64,000 nucleotides of DNA from Enterococcus sp. 9E7_DIV0242. Its GTDB lineage: Bacteria; Bacillota; Bacilli; Lactobacillales; Enterococcaceae. The translations under genes and the position numbers were made by a program. The DNA is taken from the NCBI RefSeq assembly GCF_002140975.2, contig NZ_CP147247.1:3828501-3892500 (forward strand), given 5' to 3'. The notes beneath the pieces were generated by a model. It made no database searches, was not told the DNA's origin, and worked only from the letters and a program-made list of their open reading frames with translations. Positions within the stretch are counted from its first letter, which is position 1. Every line of letters starts with the position of its first letter. This document shows positions 8,097 through 16,450 of the stretch, piece by piece.

Positions 8097-9287
8097 ATGA
8101 AAAAGTTATATGATCAAGCAACAGAATTACAGGGTGAGTTAGTTGAAATGAGAAGAACACTGCACCAATCGCCGGAGATAGGCCTAAAGCTGCCTAAGAC
8201 GGCCGCGTTTGTGAAAGAGAAACTGGAAGCTATCGGACTAAAACCAGAGCGTGTAGGAGAATCTGGGCTGTCTGTGACGATTGGCAAGGCGGGGAAATGC
8301 TTCTTGATTCGTGGGGATATGGATGCGTTACCAATTGTAGAAGAAGCAGATGTTCCATTTAAATCGGAAAACGAAAATATGCATGCGTGTGGGCATGATT
8401 TCCACACGACTATGCTTTATGGTGCAGCAAAATTATTGAAGGAACATGAAGATGAGCTAGAGGGAACAGTGAAATTGATGTTCCAGCCGGGTGAGGAAAT
8501 CTTACAAGGAGCTAAAGTCATGGTTGAAGAAGGGATTCTGGAAAATCCTAAGGTAGATGCTGCAGCAATGATCCACGTTTTTCCGGGGCTGCCATTGAAA
8601 AGCGGCATGGTTTTAGTTCCGGAAGCTGGACCGTTTGCTTCTACCTCTGACTGGTTTGAAATAAAAATTCAGGGAAAAGGCGGGCATGCAGCGATGCCTG
8701 AACTGAGTGTCAATCCACTGACTGTCATGAGCCATATTCATTTGGCGTTGCATGCGTTGGAAGGCAGAGAGATTTCTATGTACGACAGCGCCGTAATATC
8801 AACAACGATCATGGAAGGCGGAGTAGTAGATAATGCGATTCCGGATACAGCATATATGAAAGGGTCAATTCGTACCTTTGATGAGAAGGTTCGAAAATTT
8901 ATCTTCAAGAGGATTCCTGAAATTGCTGAAGGGATTGCCAAAAGTTTCGGAGCGACTGTGGAGGCAACGATTATTGAAGGCTGCCCGACTGTGGAAGTAG
9001 ATGGTGCGGTTTCAGCAGATATCAGAGAAGCCTTGGAAAAAGAGTTTCCGGGAGATATCTCTTCGCCGGCAGTTGTTGGTATGAATAAGCTTGGGGGATC
9101 AGAAGATTTTTCTTATGTGACACAGGAAGTACCTTCAACGATGCTATTGTTAGCTTCAGGACACAGCGAAGAAGGGTATCCTTACTTCGTTCATCATCCC
9201 AAGGTAGTATTCGACGAAGCTGTATTGTCTAAAGGCGCCGCAGTTTACGCCATCTCTGCGATGGAGTGGCTGAAGAAAAACAAGTAA
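8097..9287 (+). CDS. M20-family metal-dependent amidohydrolase (hippurate or N-acyl-amino acid hydrolase type)
   Basis: This 396-residue cytosolic peptidase hydrolyses an N-acyl or amide bond using two metal ions. The family blocks are all present: RRTLHQSPEIGL near the start, IRGDMDALPI, the metal motif HACGHDFHTTML, FQPGEE, IHVFPGLPLKSG, GKGGHAAMPE at the dimerisation domain, and GGSEDFSY towards the C-terminus. Length is typical. It has an excellent Shine-Dalgarno (AGAAGGAG) and its own promoter. The two membrane proteins that follow may import its substrate. The exact substrate (hippurate, indole-acetyl conjugate, N-acetyl amino acid or diaminopimelate) cannot be read from these motifs. 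Confidence 0.88.
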   Translation: MKKLYDQATELQGELVEMRRTLHQSPEIGLKLPKTAAFVKEKLEAIGLKPERVGESGLSVTIGKAGKCFLIRGDMDALPIVEEADVPFKSENENMHACGHDFHTTMLYGAAKLLKEHEDELEGTVKLMFQPGEEILQGAKVMVEEGILENPKVDAAAMIHVFPGLPLKSGMVLVPEAGPFASTSDWFEIKIQGKGGHAAMPELSVNPLTVMSHIHLALHALEGREISMYDSAVISTTIMEGGVVDNAIPDTAYMKGSIRTFDEKVRKFIFKRIPEIAEGIAKSFGATVEATIIEGCPTVEVDGAVSADIREALEKEFPGDISSPAVVGMNKLGGSEDFSYVTQEVPSTMLLLASGHSEEGYPYFVHHPKVVFDEAVLSKGAAVYAISAMEWLKKNK

Positions 9288-9450
9288 GACAAATTCGGTT
9301 GTTCGGTCGATTCGTACGCAGCTAGTCAGTGATGAGAACGACTGATCGTTTTTAAACGAGCGTTAGCAGAGGGTAACAGTTTTGATGTTTTAATGAGTAC
9401 GCCCTTCTCAAAATGGGGAAGGGCTGCTAGAAATAGAAGGGAGCAAGTAA

Positions 9451-10161
9451 ATGGAGTTTTTGAAAGTGGCAAATGGGGTGCCGATGTTAGTTATTTGTAC
9501 ATTAATTATTATACTCGTACTGTTTCAGCCAATTATTATGAGTGTCATGGCACGGAAACGCGCAACCGAAATCGGGTTGACGGATGAGGAAATCAAAAAA
9601 GCGATAAAAAGCACAGCAATTTTTTCTTTTATCCCTTCAATTCCAGCGATTGTCGGATATCTGGTGCTGATTCCGGCGCTAGGGAAATACATTCCGTGGA
9701 TGCGATTAAGTGTGGTTGGTTCGGTTGCTTATGAAGGGATGGTTGCCGATCAGGCAGCAGCAGCTTTTGGTTATGATTTGACAAAAGGCGATTTTCCGAT
9801 TGATGTCTTTTTAGCGATATTTTTTATCATGAACATTGGAATTATCGGAGGAAATCTATTCAACCTCTTTTTCTTGAAAAGCTATGATACAGGTGTGAAG
9901 AAAATCATGAGTCGGAATGCGGCATTGGTTCCGATCATTACAGGAGCAGTATTCGTTACCTTGTACGGGGTGTTTTCGGCAAGATACGTGACAAATATTG
10001 AGAATCCTGTTTCATTGATCACGTTTTTAGGTGCGGCTGCTGTAGCATTGGCAGTCAATGGAGCCGCCAAGTCACATCCGAAGCTGAAGGAGCATGCATT
10101 CTCCATTAGCTTGATTGCCGGTATGATCATTGCATGTATCGCAAGCCCGTTTTTTAGTTAA
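9451..10161 (+). CDS. Membrane protein, probable transporter component (DUF5058-like)
   Basis: This 236-residue protein has about six membrane segments, with a first helix at residues 8-33 and a charged loop KRATEIGLTDEEIKKAIK before the second. It resembles proteins annotated as DUF5058, by memory and not by search. It starts at an ATG preceded by GAAGGGAG and its stop is followed at once by the AGGAGG of the next membrane gene, so both are probably made together. Lying between an M20 amidohydrolase and a second membrane protein, it is best explained as part of an uptake system for amidohydrolase substrates. No transport motif proves this. Confidence 0.66.
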   Translation: MEFLKVANGVPMLVICTLIIILVLFQPIIMSVMARKRATEIGLTDEEIKKAIKSTAIFSFIPSIPAIVGYLVLIPALGKYIPWMRLSVVGSVAYEGMVADQAAAAFGYDLTKGDFPIDVFLAIFFIMNIGIIGGNLFNLFFLKSYDTGVKKIMSRNAALVPIITGAVFVTLYGVFSARYVTNIENPVSLITFLGAAAVALAVNGAAKSHPKLKEHAFSISLIAGMIIACIASPFFS

Positions 10162-10175
10162 GGAGGATGGAAAAA

Positions 10176-10853
10176 GTGGATAATTTTACAAATAGGATTC
10201 ATCGAGTTGGACGAGTGACTGTATTTTTCTGTCTGACAGCTTTTGTTTTATCAGCAGTTGTATTGTCTTGGATTTATGGAACCAAGTTGGATTTTCCCGT
10301 GATTTTCAAAAATGCGTGGCCAATCGTTTTGACTTTTACGATTGCCGGATTTAGTGAAAATTTGTCCTATGCTCCGATTATTGGACCGGGAGCGTTATAT
10401 ATTTCCTGTATTACCGGGAATCTATCCAACATCAAGGTTCCGGCAGCAATCAATGGCCAAAAGCTGTTGGATTTAGAACCGGGAAGTGAAAAATCAGATG
10501 TACTTTCAATTATCATTGTCTCGGTTTGTACAATTGTAACAACTGTTTTGATGTTCTTCGGAATGCTCTTTCTGGCTCCGTTGATTGAACCGATTTATAA
10601 TAATCCTGTTATCAAACCAGCATTTGACAATTTGCTTCCTGCATTATTTGGAGCCTTGATCGCTCCTCAAATCATGAGCAATGTCAAAGTCAATTTACCA
10701 ATATTTTTAGTACCTTCTGGATTATTTTTGCTGACTGACCCAGTATTTTTCCAAAACAATCAAGGCTTCATTCTACTTGGCTGTGCATTGATTGCGATTG
10801 CTTATAGCTATTTTATGATGCCAAAAACAAATAATGAACTAGAAAACGAATAG
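10176..10853 (+). CDS. Membrane protein, probable partner of the preceding transporter component
   Basis: This 225-residue protein has about six membrane segments. An in-frame ATG at 10167 directly abuts AGGAGG, leaving no spacing, whereas a GTG at 10176 lies nine bases from it. I therefore choose GTG. Notable conserved-looking polar blocks inside the membrane are GFSENLSYAPIIGPGALYISC, NGQKLLDLEPGSEKSDV and APQIMSNVKVNLP. It forms a tight pair with the previous gene, and a terminator follows 79 bases after its stop. Two-gene membrane pairs next to an amidohydrolase suggest a heteromeric importer. I do not recognise a named family with certainty. Confidence 0.64.
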   Translation: MDNFTNRIHRVGRVTVFFCLTAFVLSAVVLSWIYGTKLDFPVIFKNAWPIVLTFTIAGFSENLSYAPIIGPGALYISCITGNLSNIKVPAAINGQKLLDLEPGSEKSDVLSIIIVSVCTIVTTVLMFFGMLFLAPLIEPIYNNPVIKPAFDNLLPALFGALIAPQIMSNVKVNLPIFLVPSGLFLLTDPVFFQNNQGFILLGCALIAIAYSYFMMPKTNNELENE

Positions 10854-10932
10854 CATAATCGATTTTAGTATGGTAAATGGGGTGAGCAGTTTTGTGCCCC
10901 CTGTGTAGGTATGAAAGAAACATATTGTTTAT

Positions 10933-10963
10933 AAGTCGGCTCTTGTTTGAGTCGACTTTTTTT
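10933..10963 (+). terminator. Rho-independent terminator after the amidohydrolase operon
   Basis: The stem AAGTCGGCTC (10933-10942) pairs with GAGTCGACTT (10949-10958) with one G-T pair and a 6-base loop, followed by a run of seven T. Confidence 0.82.
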
Positions 10964-11090
10964 GAACAGAAAAAGAAGAACAAATAAAATGGACTGTTAT
11001 AAGAAGGCAATCTCCATTTAAAACGAATGGTATGCAAAAAAAGTATAGAATAAACTTACAAATAGTTGGGGTTTATTGTTAATATACAGT

Positions 11091-11120
11091 TTGACCTCTC
11101 TGTATCTCTTAATGTAAAAT
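11091..11120 (+). promoter_or_regulatory. Predicted promoter of the GT-C-like membrane protein gene
   Basis: TTGACC at 11091-11096 and TAAAAT at 11115-11120 are separated by 18 bases. The start codon lies about 105 bases downstream. The rest of the interval 10964-11224 holds no gene that I can support. Confidence 0.45.
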
Positions 11121-11224
11121 AAGTAAAGTATCTTATGGATGAAAGAGACTAAAAATACATGAATATAACGGTTTATCGGGTATATTACAATATAGGATTG
11201 GTGACTATAAACGGAGGTAGCTAA

Positions 11225-13087
11225 TTGTCAGGTTTGAATGTTTTACTTATTGGGAAAACCTTGTTGTTCTACGTTATAATGACGGGGATTATGTATATGA
11301 CTGGTTCCGGTGTCAGCAAGATTGCTGGAATCACTACGACAAAAATGGAGAGAGTCAGTATTGGGTTTGTTGCGCAGTTGGCACTTGTTCAATTTTTCGG
11401 TTGGTTTTTCATGGCCTTTAGATGGAGTATGGTAGTTTTTTCCGTTCTGGTTCTACTTATCTCGTTGTTTGGGCTTTTACTGGGATTTTATAAACAGGCG
11501 TATAAATCTGAAAAACAGGAGAGAAATTGGACAGATTTACTGCCAGTAGGGATGCTGCTGGTTCAGATTAGTTTGACATTTTTGATGTATCGATCAGACG
11601 CAGATGATTCATTTTATGTGAGCAATGTGACGCTGTTCCAACATAGTCCAGTGCTCAATCCTTATGATGCGAGCTTTGGAATCACTAGTCTAGGGACGGT
11701 TCCAATGTATGATTTTGGTATCTGGGAGGCCTATGCGGCTGTGCTTGGGAACTTCTTCCATATAGAAGGGGTCACATTGATGCACTTTGTTTTTGTTCCT
11801 TGGCTCCTCTTACTTTCGACATCAGCTTATCTTTTTTTAGGACGAACACTTTTTCAAGGCGATCGAACAAAAGGAAATTATTTTTATTTCTTGTTGTCTG
11901 TTTTTCATCTTATGGGAGGCAATGCAGTTTTTTCACAGGGCAGCTTCTTGTTATCGAGAATATGGCAGGGAAAAGCAGTCTATCTACATGTCGTTTTGCC
12001 TCTACTAATGGCTGCTTTATTAAGCTGTATTGTTGATAAGCAGGAAGAAGAGAAATGTTTGCTGGAGCGATATCTTTTTGTCCCTCTACTTGTATGTATC
12101 TTGGCTGGTGCGGCATTAAATCCGACCAGTTTGTATGTACTTGGCTTTCAGCTAGCGGCAATGTTGCTGGTGGTTGCGGTCTATAAAAGAAAAATACGTC
12201 TTTTATGGCATGCCCTTCCAGCTATTTTTACAGTTGGTTTGTTTACCCTGTTGATTTATTTTAGAGCCAGTCGTTTTGATGGTCAAATAGAAGCGGCTTC
12301 TGGTACAGGAGACGCGTTTGTTTTTCGTGTATTTGAAAATTTTTTTGGTAGTGGTATGTTATACTTTGTTTTGTATATTTTGGCTGTGCTGATCATTCTT
12401 GTGCTAGGGAATGCCCGAGCGAAAATCAGTTTTGTTTTTACACCATTGATTTTGTTCCTCAGTATCTGGAATCCGATAACCGGTAAAATCGTTGCTGAGA
12501 CGTTGACCAAAGCTCCGTCCTATTGGCGTGTCTTTTGGTTATTGCCAGTCGGCTTGGCTATCAGCTATGCTGTTGTTTTAGTAGCATCGCGTGTAAAATA
12601 TAACAGTGTCGGCCTTTTATTAGGCTGCATACTTATAGTTATTCCTGGAACTTGGATGTTTTCAAGTGAAAACAATTTTGTGAGAGCAGCCAATGTTGAA
12701 CGGATTCCAGAAGAAGTCATAAAGTTCAGTTCTACATTTTTAGAAAAAAATGAGCGGCCGGTCATTTTGGCATCAGACGATTTATCCACAACCTTAAGAC
12801 AAAAATACAATCAGGTCGAGCTTATTTTCTCAAGACACCAATATATATTGGATTTGTTTACGTATAGAGGGAAAGCGGAAGAAGGCGATGAGCGAACCCG
12901 ACTGATGAGCTTTTCGAATGGGCATATTGAGGATGAAGCCTCTGTAGTTGAGACGCTTGCCAAATACCCGATTGATTTTGTTATTCTGAAAAAGGAATAT
13001 GGGAACAGCTGTCAGCTGATGGAGCGTCTGGGTTGGAGGATTGCGGATCAAAGCAGTGACTATAACTTATATAGTTTGGAAAAATAG
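11225..13087 (+). CDS. Large polytopic membrane protein, GT-C glycosyltransferase-like
   Basis: This 620-residue protein starts with TTG, set by ACGGAGGTAG five bases before. It has about 12-13 membrane segments over residues 1-475 and a soluble C-terminal part of about 145 residues. A long loop after the fourth helix begins YRSDADDSFYVSN, an acidic pair in the place where GT-C transferases carry their catalytic Asp/Glu. A second loop has KAPSYWRVFWLLP. It may belong to a DUF6077-type family, which I recall without being able to check. The next gene makes a polyprenyl-linked sugar, so I infer that this enzyme transfers that sugar to a wall polymer or protein outside the membrane. That role is inference. 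Confidence 0.62.
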   Translation: MSGLNVLLIGKTLLFYVIMTGIMYMTGSGVSKIAGITTTKMERVSIGFVAQLALVQFFGWFFMAFRWSMVVFSVLVLLISLFGLLLGFYKQAYKSEKQERNWTDLLPVGMLLVQISLTFLMYRSDADDSFYVSNVTLFQHSPVLNPYDASFGITSLGTVPMYDFGIWEAYAAVLGNFFHIEGVTLMHFVFVPWLLLLSTSAYLFLGRTLFQGDRTKGNYFYFLLSVFHLMGGNAVFSQGSFLLSRIWQGKAVYLHVVLPLLMAALLSCIVDKQEEEKCLLERYLFVPLLVCILAGAALNPTSLYVLGFQLAAMLLVVAVYKRKIRLLWHALPAIFTVGLFTLLIYFRASRFDGQIEAASGTGDAFVFRVFENFFGSGMLYFVLYILAVLIILVLGNARAKISFVFTPLILFLSIWNPITGKIVAETLTKAPSYWRVFWLLPVGLAISYAVVLVASRVKYNSVGLLLGCILIVIPGTWMFSSENNFVRAANVERIPEEVIKFSSTFLEKNERPVILASDDLSTTLRQKYNQVELIFSRHQYILDLFTYRGKAEEGDERTRLMSFSNGHIEDEASVVETLAKYPIDFVILKKEYGNSCQLMERLGWRIADQSSDYNLYSLEK

Positions 13088-13172
13088 GCATCTCAATAAT
13101 AAAAAAGTGATTTACAAAATGAATGGTTGTTCAAAAATAAACGATATTTGAGCTTCTAGAAAGGCGTATAGA

Positions 13173-14243
13173 ATGATTTCAAAAGATTATGTTGGAATAA
13201 TCATTCCATCTTTGGATCCAGATGACAAGTTTCTTCATTTATTGAAGGATTTGAAAAATTCGGATTTTAATCATATATTTGTGATTAATGATGGCAGTAA
13301 CGATAGCTACAACGACTATTATCAAAAAGCGGTATCAGACTATGGCTGTGTGCTCTTGACCCACCAAGTAAACTGGGGAAAAGGGCGTGCGTTGAAAACA
13401 GCCTTTAACCATATCTTAACGGAGTATCCGGAAATCCAAAGTACAGTGACTGTAGATTCAGATGGGCAGCATCGAATTGAGGATATTGAAAAGTGTTACC
13501 AAACATCGATTGAAAATGAAGAGGCTTTGATTATGGGTTGTCGTGATTTTTCAAAAGAGACAAGTGATATCCCGTTTAGAAGTAGATTCGGAAACGTGAT
13601 GACCTGTAAAGTTTTGAAGCTATTTTGCGGGATTACTTTATCAGATACACAAACCGGGCTTCGCGGAATATCAAGAAGCTTGATGAGAAAATTTCTAACA
13701 GTAGATGGTGAACGTTTTGAATATGAAATGAACATGATTTTAGAAACGAAAGAGCAAGGCATTGGAATTGTTGAAGTGCCGATCCAAACGATTTACATAG
13801 AAGAGAACGAGACGTCTCACTTCAATCCGTTGAAGGATTCGCTGAGGATTTATTCCTTATTTGCAAAATTCATCTTTTCTTCTGTCTGTTCATTCTTAAT
13901 AGATATTGCATTGTTTGCTGTTTTTGTCAGGATATTGGCGGGTGTCAGTGACCATTATATTCTCTTTTCAGCTTATTTAGCGCGAGCCATTTCTTCTTTA
14001 TTCAACTATCAAATGAATAAAACACAAGTATTTAAAGCGGATGATGGCAGTCGCTCACCATTGGTCAAGTATATTTTCCTATGTATCGTTCAGATTGTGG
14101 TGTCTTCTTTTGCGACAGAATGGCTGTTTCAGGCGCTGAAAATCGACGTAACTGGAATAAAAATTATTGTCGATGTCTTGCTGTTTTTCATTAGTTTTCA
14201 AATACAAAGAAACTGGGTATTTCGAAAAAAAGATAACGTATAA
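13173..14243 (+). CDS. GT2 glycosyltransferase fused to a GtrA-like membrane domain
   Basis: This 356-residue protein joins two domains. Residues 1-225 are a family 2 glycosyltransferase of the polyprenyl-phosphate type: IIIPSLDPDD, VINDGSND, NWGKGRALKTAF, the metal site VDSDGQH, and SDTQTGLRGIS. Residues 235-356 form a four-helix GtrA domain (SVCSFLIDIALF, RAISSLFNYQMNKTQVF, SFQIQRNWVF). GtrA proteins are thought to flip undecaprenyl-phosphate-linked sugars. In CsbB/GtcA/YfhO-type systems three separate proteins charge, flip and transfer a sugar; here the first two are one chain and the preceding gene could be the third. The start is ATG after GAAAGG. Confidence 0.84.
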   Translation: MISKDYVGIIIPSLDPDDKFLHLLKDLKNSDFNHIFVINDGSNDSYNDYYQKAVSDYGCVLLTHQVNWGKGRALKTAFNHILTEYPEIQSTVTVDSDGQHRIEDIEKCYQTSIENEEALIMGCRDFSKETSDIPFRSRFGNVMTCKVLKLFCGITLSDTQTGLRGISRSLMRKFLTVDGERFEYEMNMILETKEQGIGIVEVPIQTIYIEENETSHFNPLKDSLRIYSLFAKFIFSSVCSFLIDIALFAVFVRILAGVSDHYILFSAYLARAISSLFNYQMNKTQVFKADDGSRSPLVKYIFLCIVQIVVSSFATEWLFQALKIDVTGIKIIVDVLLFFISFQIQRNWVFRKKDNV

Positions 14244-14270
14244 TAGGTTTTGAATGATTCTGAAAAACGA

Positions 14271-14357
14271 AAAGGTCTAAGGCTGGTGTAAGGGCTCAAA
14301 AAGTTAGAACAAAAGAATCTAACTTTTGAAGGTCGCTTCATGCCACGTTAGGCCTTT
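14271..14357 (+). terminator. Nested-hairpin terminator-like element
   Basis: An outer stem AAAGGTCTAA (14271-14280) pairs with TTAGGCCTTT (14348-14357), followed by TCT. Inside it, CAAAAAGTTAGA (14297-14308) pairs with TCTAACTTTTG (14318-14328). The structure is larger than a normal terminator and lies 28 bases after the glycosyltransferase stop. Termination is likely but not certain. Confidence 0.5.
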
Positions 14358-14387
14358 TCTCTATCTTAGAGTTCTTCAATTGTAAAA

Positions 14388-14415
14388 CTTTTGTGAACAA
14401 AAAGGTTCTTTTGTG
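14388..14415. promoter_or_regulatory. Direct repeat upstream of the response regulator gene, possible autoregulatory site
   Basis: CTTTTGTG occurs at 14388-14395 and again at 14408-14415, a period of exactly 20 bases, about two helical turns. It lies 70-97 bases before the response regulator start. Binding by that regulator is only a suggestion. Confidence 0.25.
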
Positions 14416-14418
14416 TAA

Positions 14419-14444
14419 AAGCCTGCAAAAGGCTTATTTTTTTT
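14419..14444 (+). terminator. Short hairpin with T run directly upstream of the two-component genes
   Basis: The stem AAGCCT (14419-14424) pairs with AGGCTT (14430-14435), with a 5-base loop and then ATTTTTTTT. It is 41 bases before the response regulator ATG, so it may be a backup terminator for upstream genes or an attenuator of the two-component operon. Confidence 0.55.
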
Positions 14445-14484
14445 GGTTAAATAGAGAAGAGAAAATAACTGGAGGTATTTAAAC

Positions 14485-15153
14485 ATGAGGGTCTTGATCG
14501 TTGAAGATAATCGTGAGTTAGCACTATCTGTCAAAAAAGGTCTGATGAAGGAGAACATTTCTGTCGATGTCGCCTTTACAGGGGCGCAAGGAGAAGAGAA
14601 GGCGTATATTACAGACTATGATGCAATTTTATTGGATCTAAATTTACCTGACAAGGATGGACTGTCTATACTGACTTTTTTAAGAGAATCAGGGATCGAC
14701 ACCCCCGTCATTATTGTTACAGCTCGCCATGAAATCGAGGAACGGGCGAAAGGTTTGGATTATGGAGCAGACGATTATTTAGTGAAGCCCTTTGAGCTAG
14801 TCGAGCTGATGGCGCGAATCAGAGCCGTGATTCGTCGTTTTTATGGGCGGACATCCCCAAACATTTCAGTGGGACAATTGCTGGTAAATACAATCAAACG
14901 AGAAGCAACGATTGCAGGGAATGTTGTTTCACTAAAGCCAAAGGAATTTGATATCCTTCTATATATCGCACAGAAAGCGCCGGCTGTCGTTTCAACAGAG
15001 GAAATTGTTGAGCACATTTACGATGAAAGTTTTGATCCGTTTTCTTCTGTTTTGCGTGTCCATATGGCCCGTTTAAAGAAGCAGCTAGCTTCTTCCGCGG
15101 GAAAAGAAGTTCTGAAAACAATTCGGGCAAAGGGGTACCAATTATGCGAATGA
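14485..15153 (+). CDS. OmpR-family response regulator
   Basis: This 222-residue cytosolic regulator has a receiver domain (residues 1-115) with the acid pocket E7/D8, the phosphoacceptor Asp51 in LLDLNLPDKDG, the switch region IIVTARHE and the conserved Lys in LVKPFE. The C-terminal winged helix (about 125-222) has KPKEFDILLYIAQ and ends with VLKTIRAKGYQL. It should bind direct repeats as a phosphorylated dimer. The stop overlaps the histidine kinase start by 10 bases, so the pair is coupled. The ABC and PASTA genes downstream are the likely targets; a TTAACA repeat upstream of them fits this. RBS is ACTGGAGG. Confidence 0.93.
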   Translation: MRVLIVEDNRELALSVKKGLMKENISVDVAFTGAQGEEKAYITDYDAILLDLNLPDKDGLSILTFLRESGIDTPVIIVTARHEIEERAKGLDYGADDYLVKPFELVELMARIRAVIRRFYGRTSPNISVGQLLVNTIKREATIAGNVVSLKPKEFDILLYIAQKAPAVVSTEEIVEHIYDESFDPFSSVLRVHMARLKKQLASSAGKEVLKTIRAKGYQLCE

Positions 15154-16247
15154 ATATGAAAATCGGAATTGTTATCAGCGCTTTCTCTTTGTTGATTACT
15201 GCGGCGATCGTTGGCGGCTTCTACATGTTTCAGCAATCGCTTCGATCTGTTGAAGCAGGGTCTTTCTTAGGCTCCAGTGTGTATGTTATGAGTGATAAGG
15301 AAGAAGTAGCTGCGCTTGAAACGGCCCAAATCCGAGTGAATACCGAAGCAATTGTCAGCACCTCTGAGCTGGATGATTTTTACATTCAGTCATTTTCAAA
15401 GAACTTACCCTTTATCATTGTTATAGTCTGCAGTATTTTGATTGCTGCTACGTTGATTCTTTGGGTGATATTAAAGCGGATTCAGATGAAACAGACCATT
15501 TCGATTATTGAAGAGCTGAAGCGATTGGATAAAAAAGCTTCTTTACACAGTCTTGATAAAGGAATCCAAGAAGCATTGACTGCTTTACGTCAGAATTATG
15601 CAGTCAGTCTGGAGGATTACAAACGATTGAGTAGTTATATGACACATGAGCAAAAAAATACGATTGCTGTATTGAAGAGTAATTTGGAGCAACGAATCGG
15701 GACAGAAAATGATTTGCGGCTGTTAGATAGACTGACAGATAGTGTTGACGATATTCTGACATTAGCAGGAAACAATGAGGAAGAGGTTGAACAAGTAGAC
15801 GTTTCCTTGATTTGTGCAGAGGTTTGCGACAGCTATCGCAAGATTTATCCCAAATTGACCTTTTCTTTTTCAGAAGATAAAAATCTGGAAATTTTGGCCA
15901 AAGAACGCTGGATTTATCGTGCAGTTTCCAATTTGCTGGATAATGCAGTGAAGTATGGTCAGGATCAGGAAATACATCTGGCTGTAACAGCACTGAAAAA
16001 TAGTGTGATCATTACTGTCAGGGATCAAGGGGATGGACTTGATAGGGATACACAAGACCAAATCTTTGAGCATAAATATCGTGTGAATGGGTTAAAGCAG
16101 GATGGGTATGGTATTGGTCTGTCCGTCGTGAAGCATGTCTGTATGCTGTGTAAAGGGTCTGTCTATGTTGAAAGCCTGAAAGGACAGGGCTCAGCTTTTT
16201 ATCTGAGTTTTCCGGCAATCAACGAACTTCAGATAACTTCTGTCTGA
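15144..16247 (+). CDS. Membrane sensor histidine kinase
   Basis: This 367-residue kinase has a membrane helix at about residues 6-28, an extracellular loop of only about 60 residues, a second helix at about 88-110, and a cytosolic kinase. The phosphorylated His168 is in YMTHEQKN, an unusual H-box in place of the common HELRTP. The ATPase lobe has the N-box NLLDNAVKYG near 263, the G1 box DQGDGLD and the G2 box GYGIGLSVV. The small external loop suggests it may sense through the membrane or through a partner such as the ABC permeases downstream. It starts 10 bases inside the response regulator gene, after AAAGGGG. Confidence 0.92.
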   Translation: MRMNMKIGIVISAFSLLITAAIVGGFYMFQQSLRSVEAGSFLGSSVYVMSDKEEVAALETAQIRVNTEAIVSTSELDDFYIQSFSKNLPFIIVIVCSILIAATLILWVILKRIQMKQTISIIEELKRLDKKASLHSLDKGIQEALTALRQNYAVSLEDYKRLSSYMTHEQKNTIAVLKSNLEQRIGTENDLRLLDRLTDSVDDILTLAGNNEEEVEQVDVSLICAEVCDSYRKIYPKLTFSFSEDKNLEILAKERWIYRAVSNLLDNAVKYGQDQEIHLAVTALKNSVIITVRDQGDGLDRDTQDQIFEHKYRVNGLKQDGYGIGLSVVKHVCMLCKGSVYVESLKGQGSAFYLSFPAINELQITSV

Positions 16248-16313
16248 GTATCAATAGGATAGAAGAGGTTGCTCTAGTAGTTGCTTCTGTAACACTGTTT
16301 ACCCAGTTTTAAA

Positions 16314-16379
16314 GGGCTGAGGCACACTAATGCCACAGCCCACTTTAGATAGAGCGTGGAATTTGTCGTCTGTTCCACG
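16314..16379 (+). terminator. Two consecutive hairpins after the histidine kinase gene
   Basis: GGGCTG and GGCA (from 16314) pair with TGCC and CAGCCC (to 16341), with one unpaired A on each side. A second stem, CGTGGAA (16355-16361), pairs with TTCCACG (16373-16379). Neither has a good T run, so they may attenuate or stabilise the message and not fully terminate it. Confidence 0.4.
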
Positions 16380-16391
16380 TTCATCTGTCAA

Positions 16392-16424
16392 TTAACATTC
16401 AGTTAACAATCAATTTGCTAAAGT
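16392..16424 (+). promoter_or_regulatory. Candidate response-regulator box and promoter of the ABC-PASTA operon
   Basis: TTAACA occurs at 16392-16397 and 16403-16408 with a 5-base gap, an 11-base period. This is the form of OmpR/PhoP-type binding repeats. TAAAGT at 16419-16424 or TTGCTA at 16415-16420 could serve as the -10 box, with weak -35 matches. The transporter start codon is 27 bases further. The two-component pair just upstream is the obvious candidate to act here. Confidence 0.52.
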
Positions 16425-16450
16425 AAGGTCAGAAAGGAGCCCCCCTGATT

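Noticed and set aside
9393..9587. A plus-strand frame overlapping the start of the first amidohydrolase-linked membrane gene.
   Set aside because: It is out of frame with a clear membrane protein, has no good ribosome-binding site and looks random in composition.
10167..10175. ATG at 10167 as the start of the second small membrane protein.
   Set aside because: It touches the AGGAGG with no spacing; the GTG at 10176 has nine bases.
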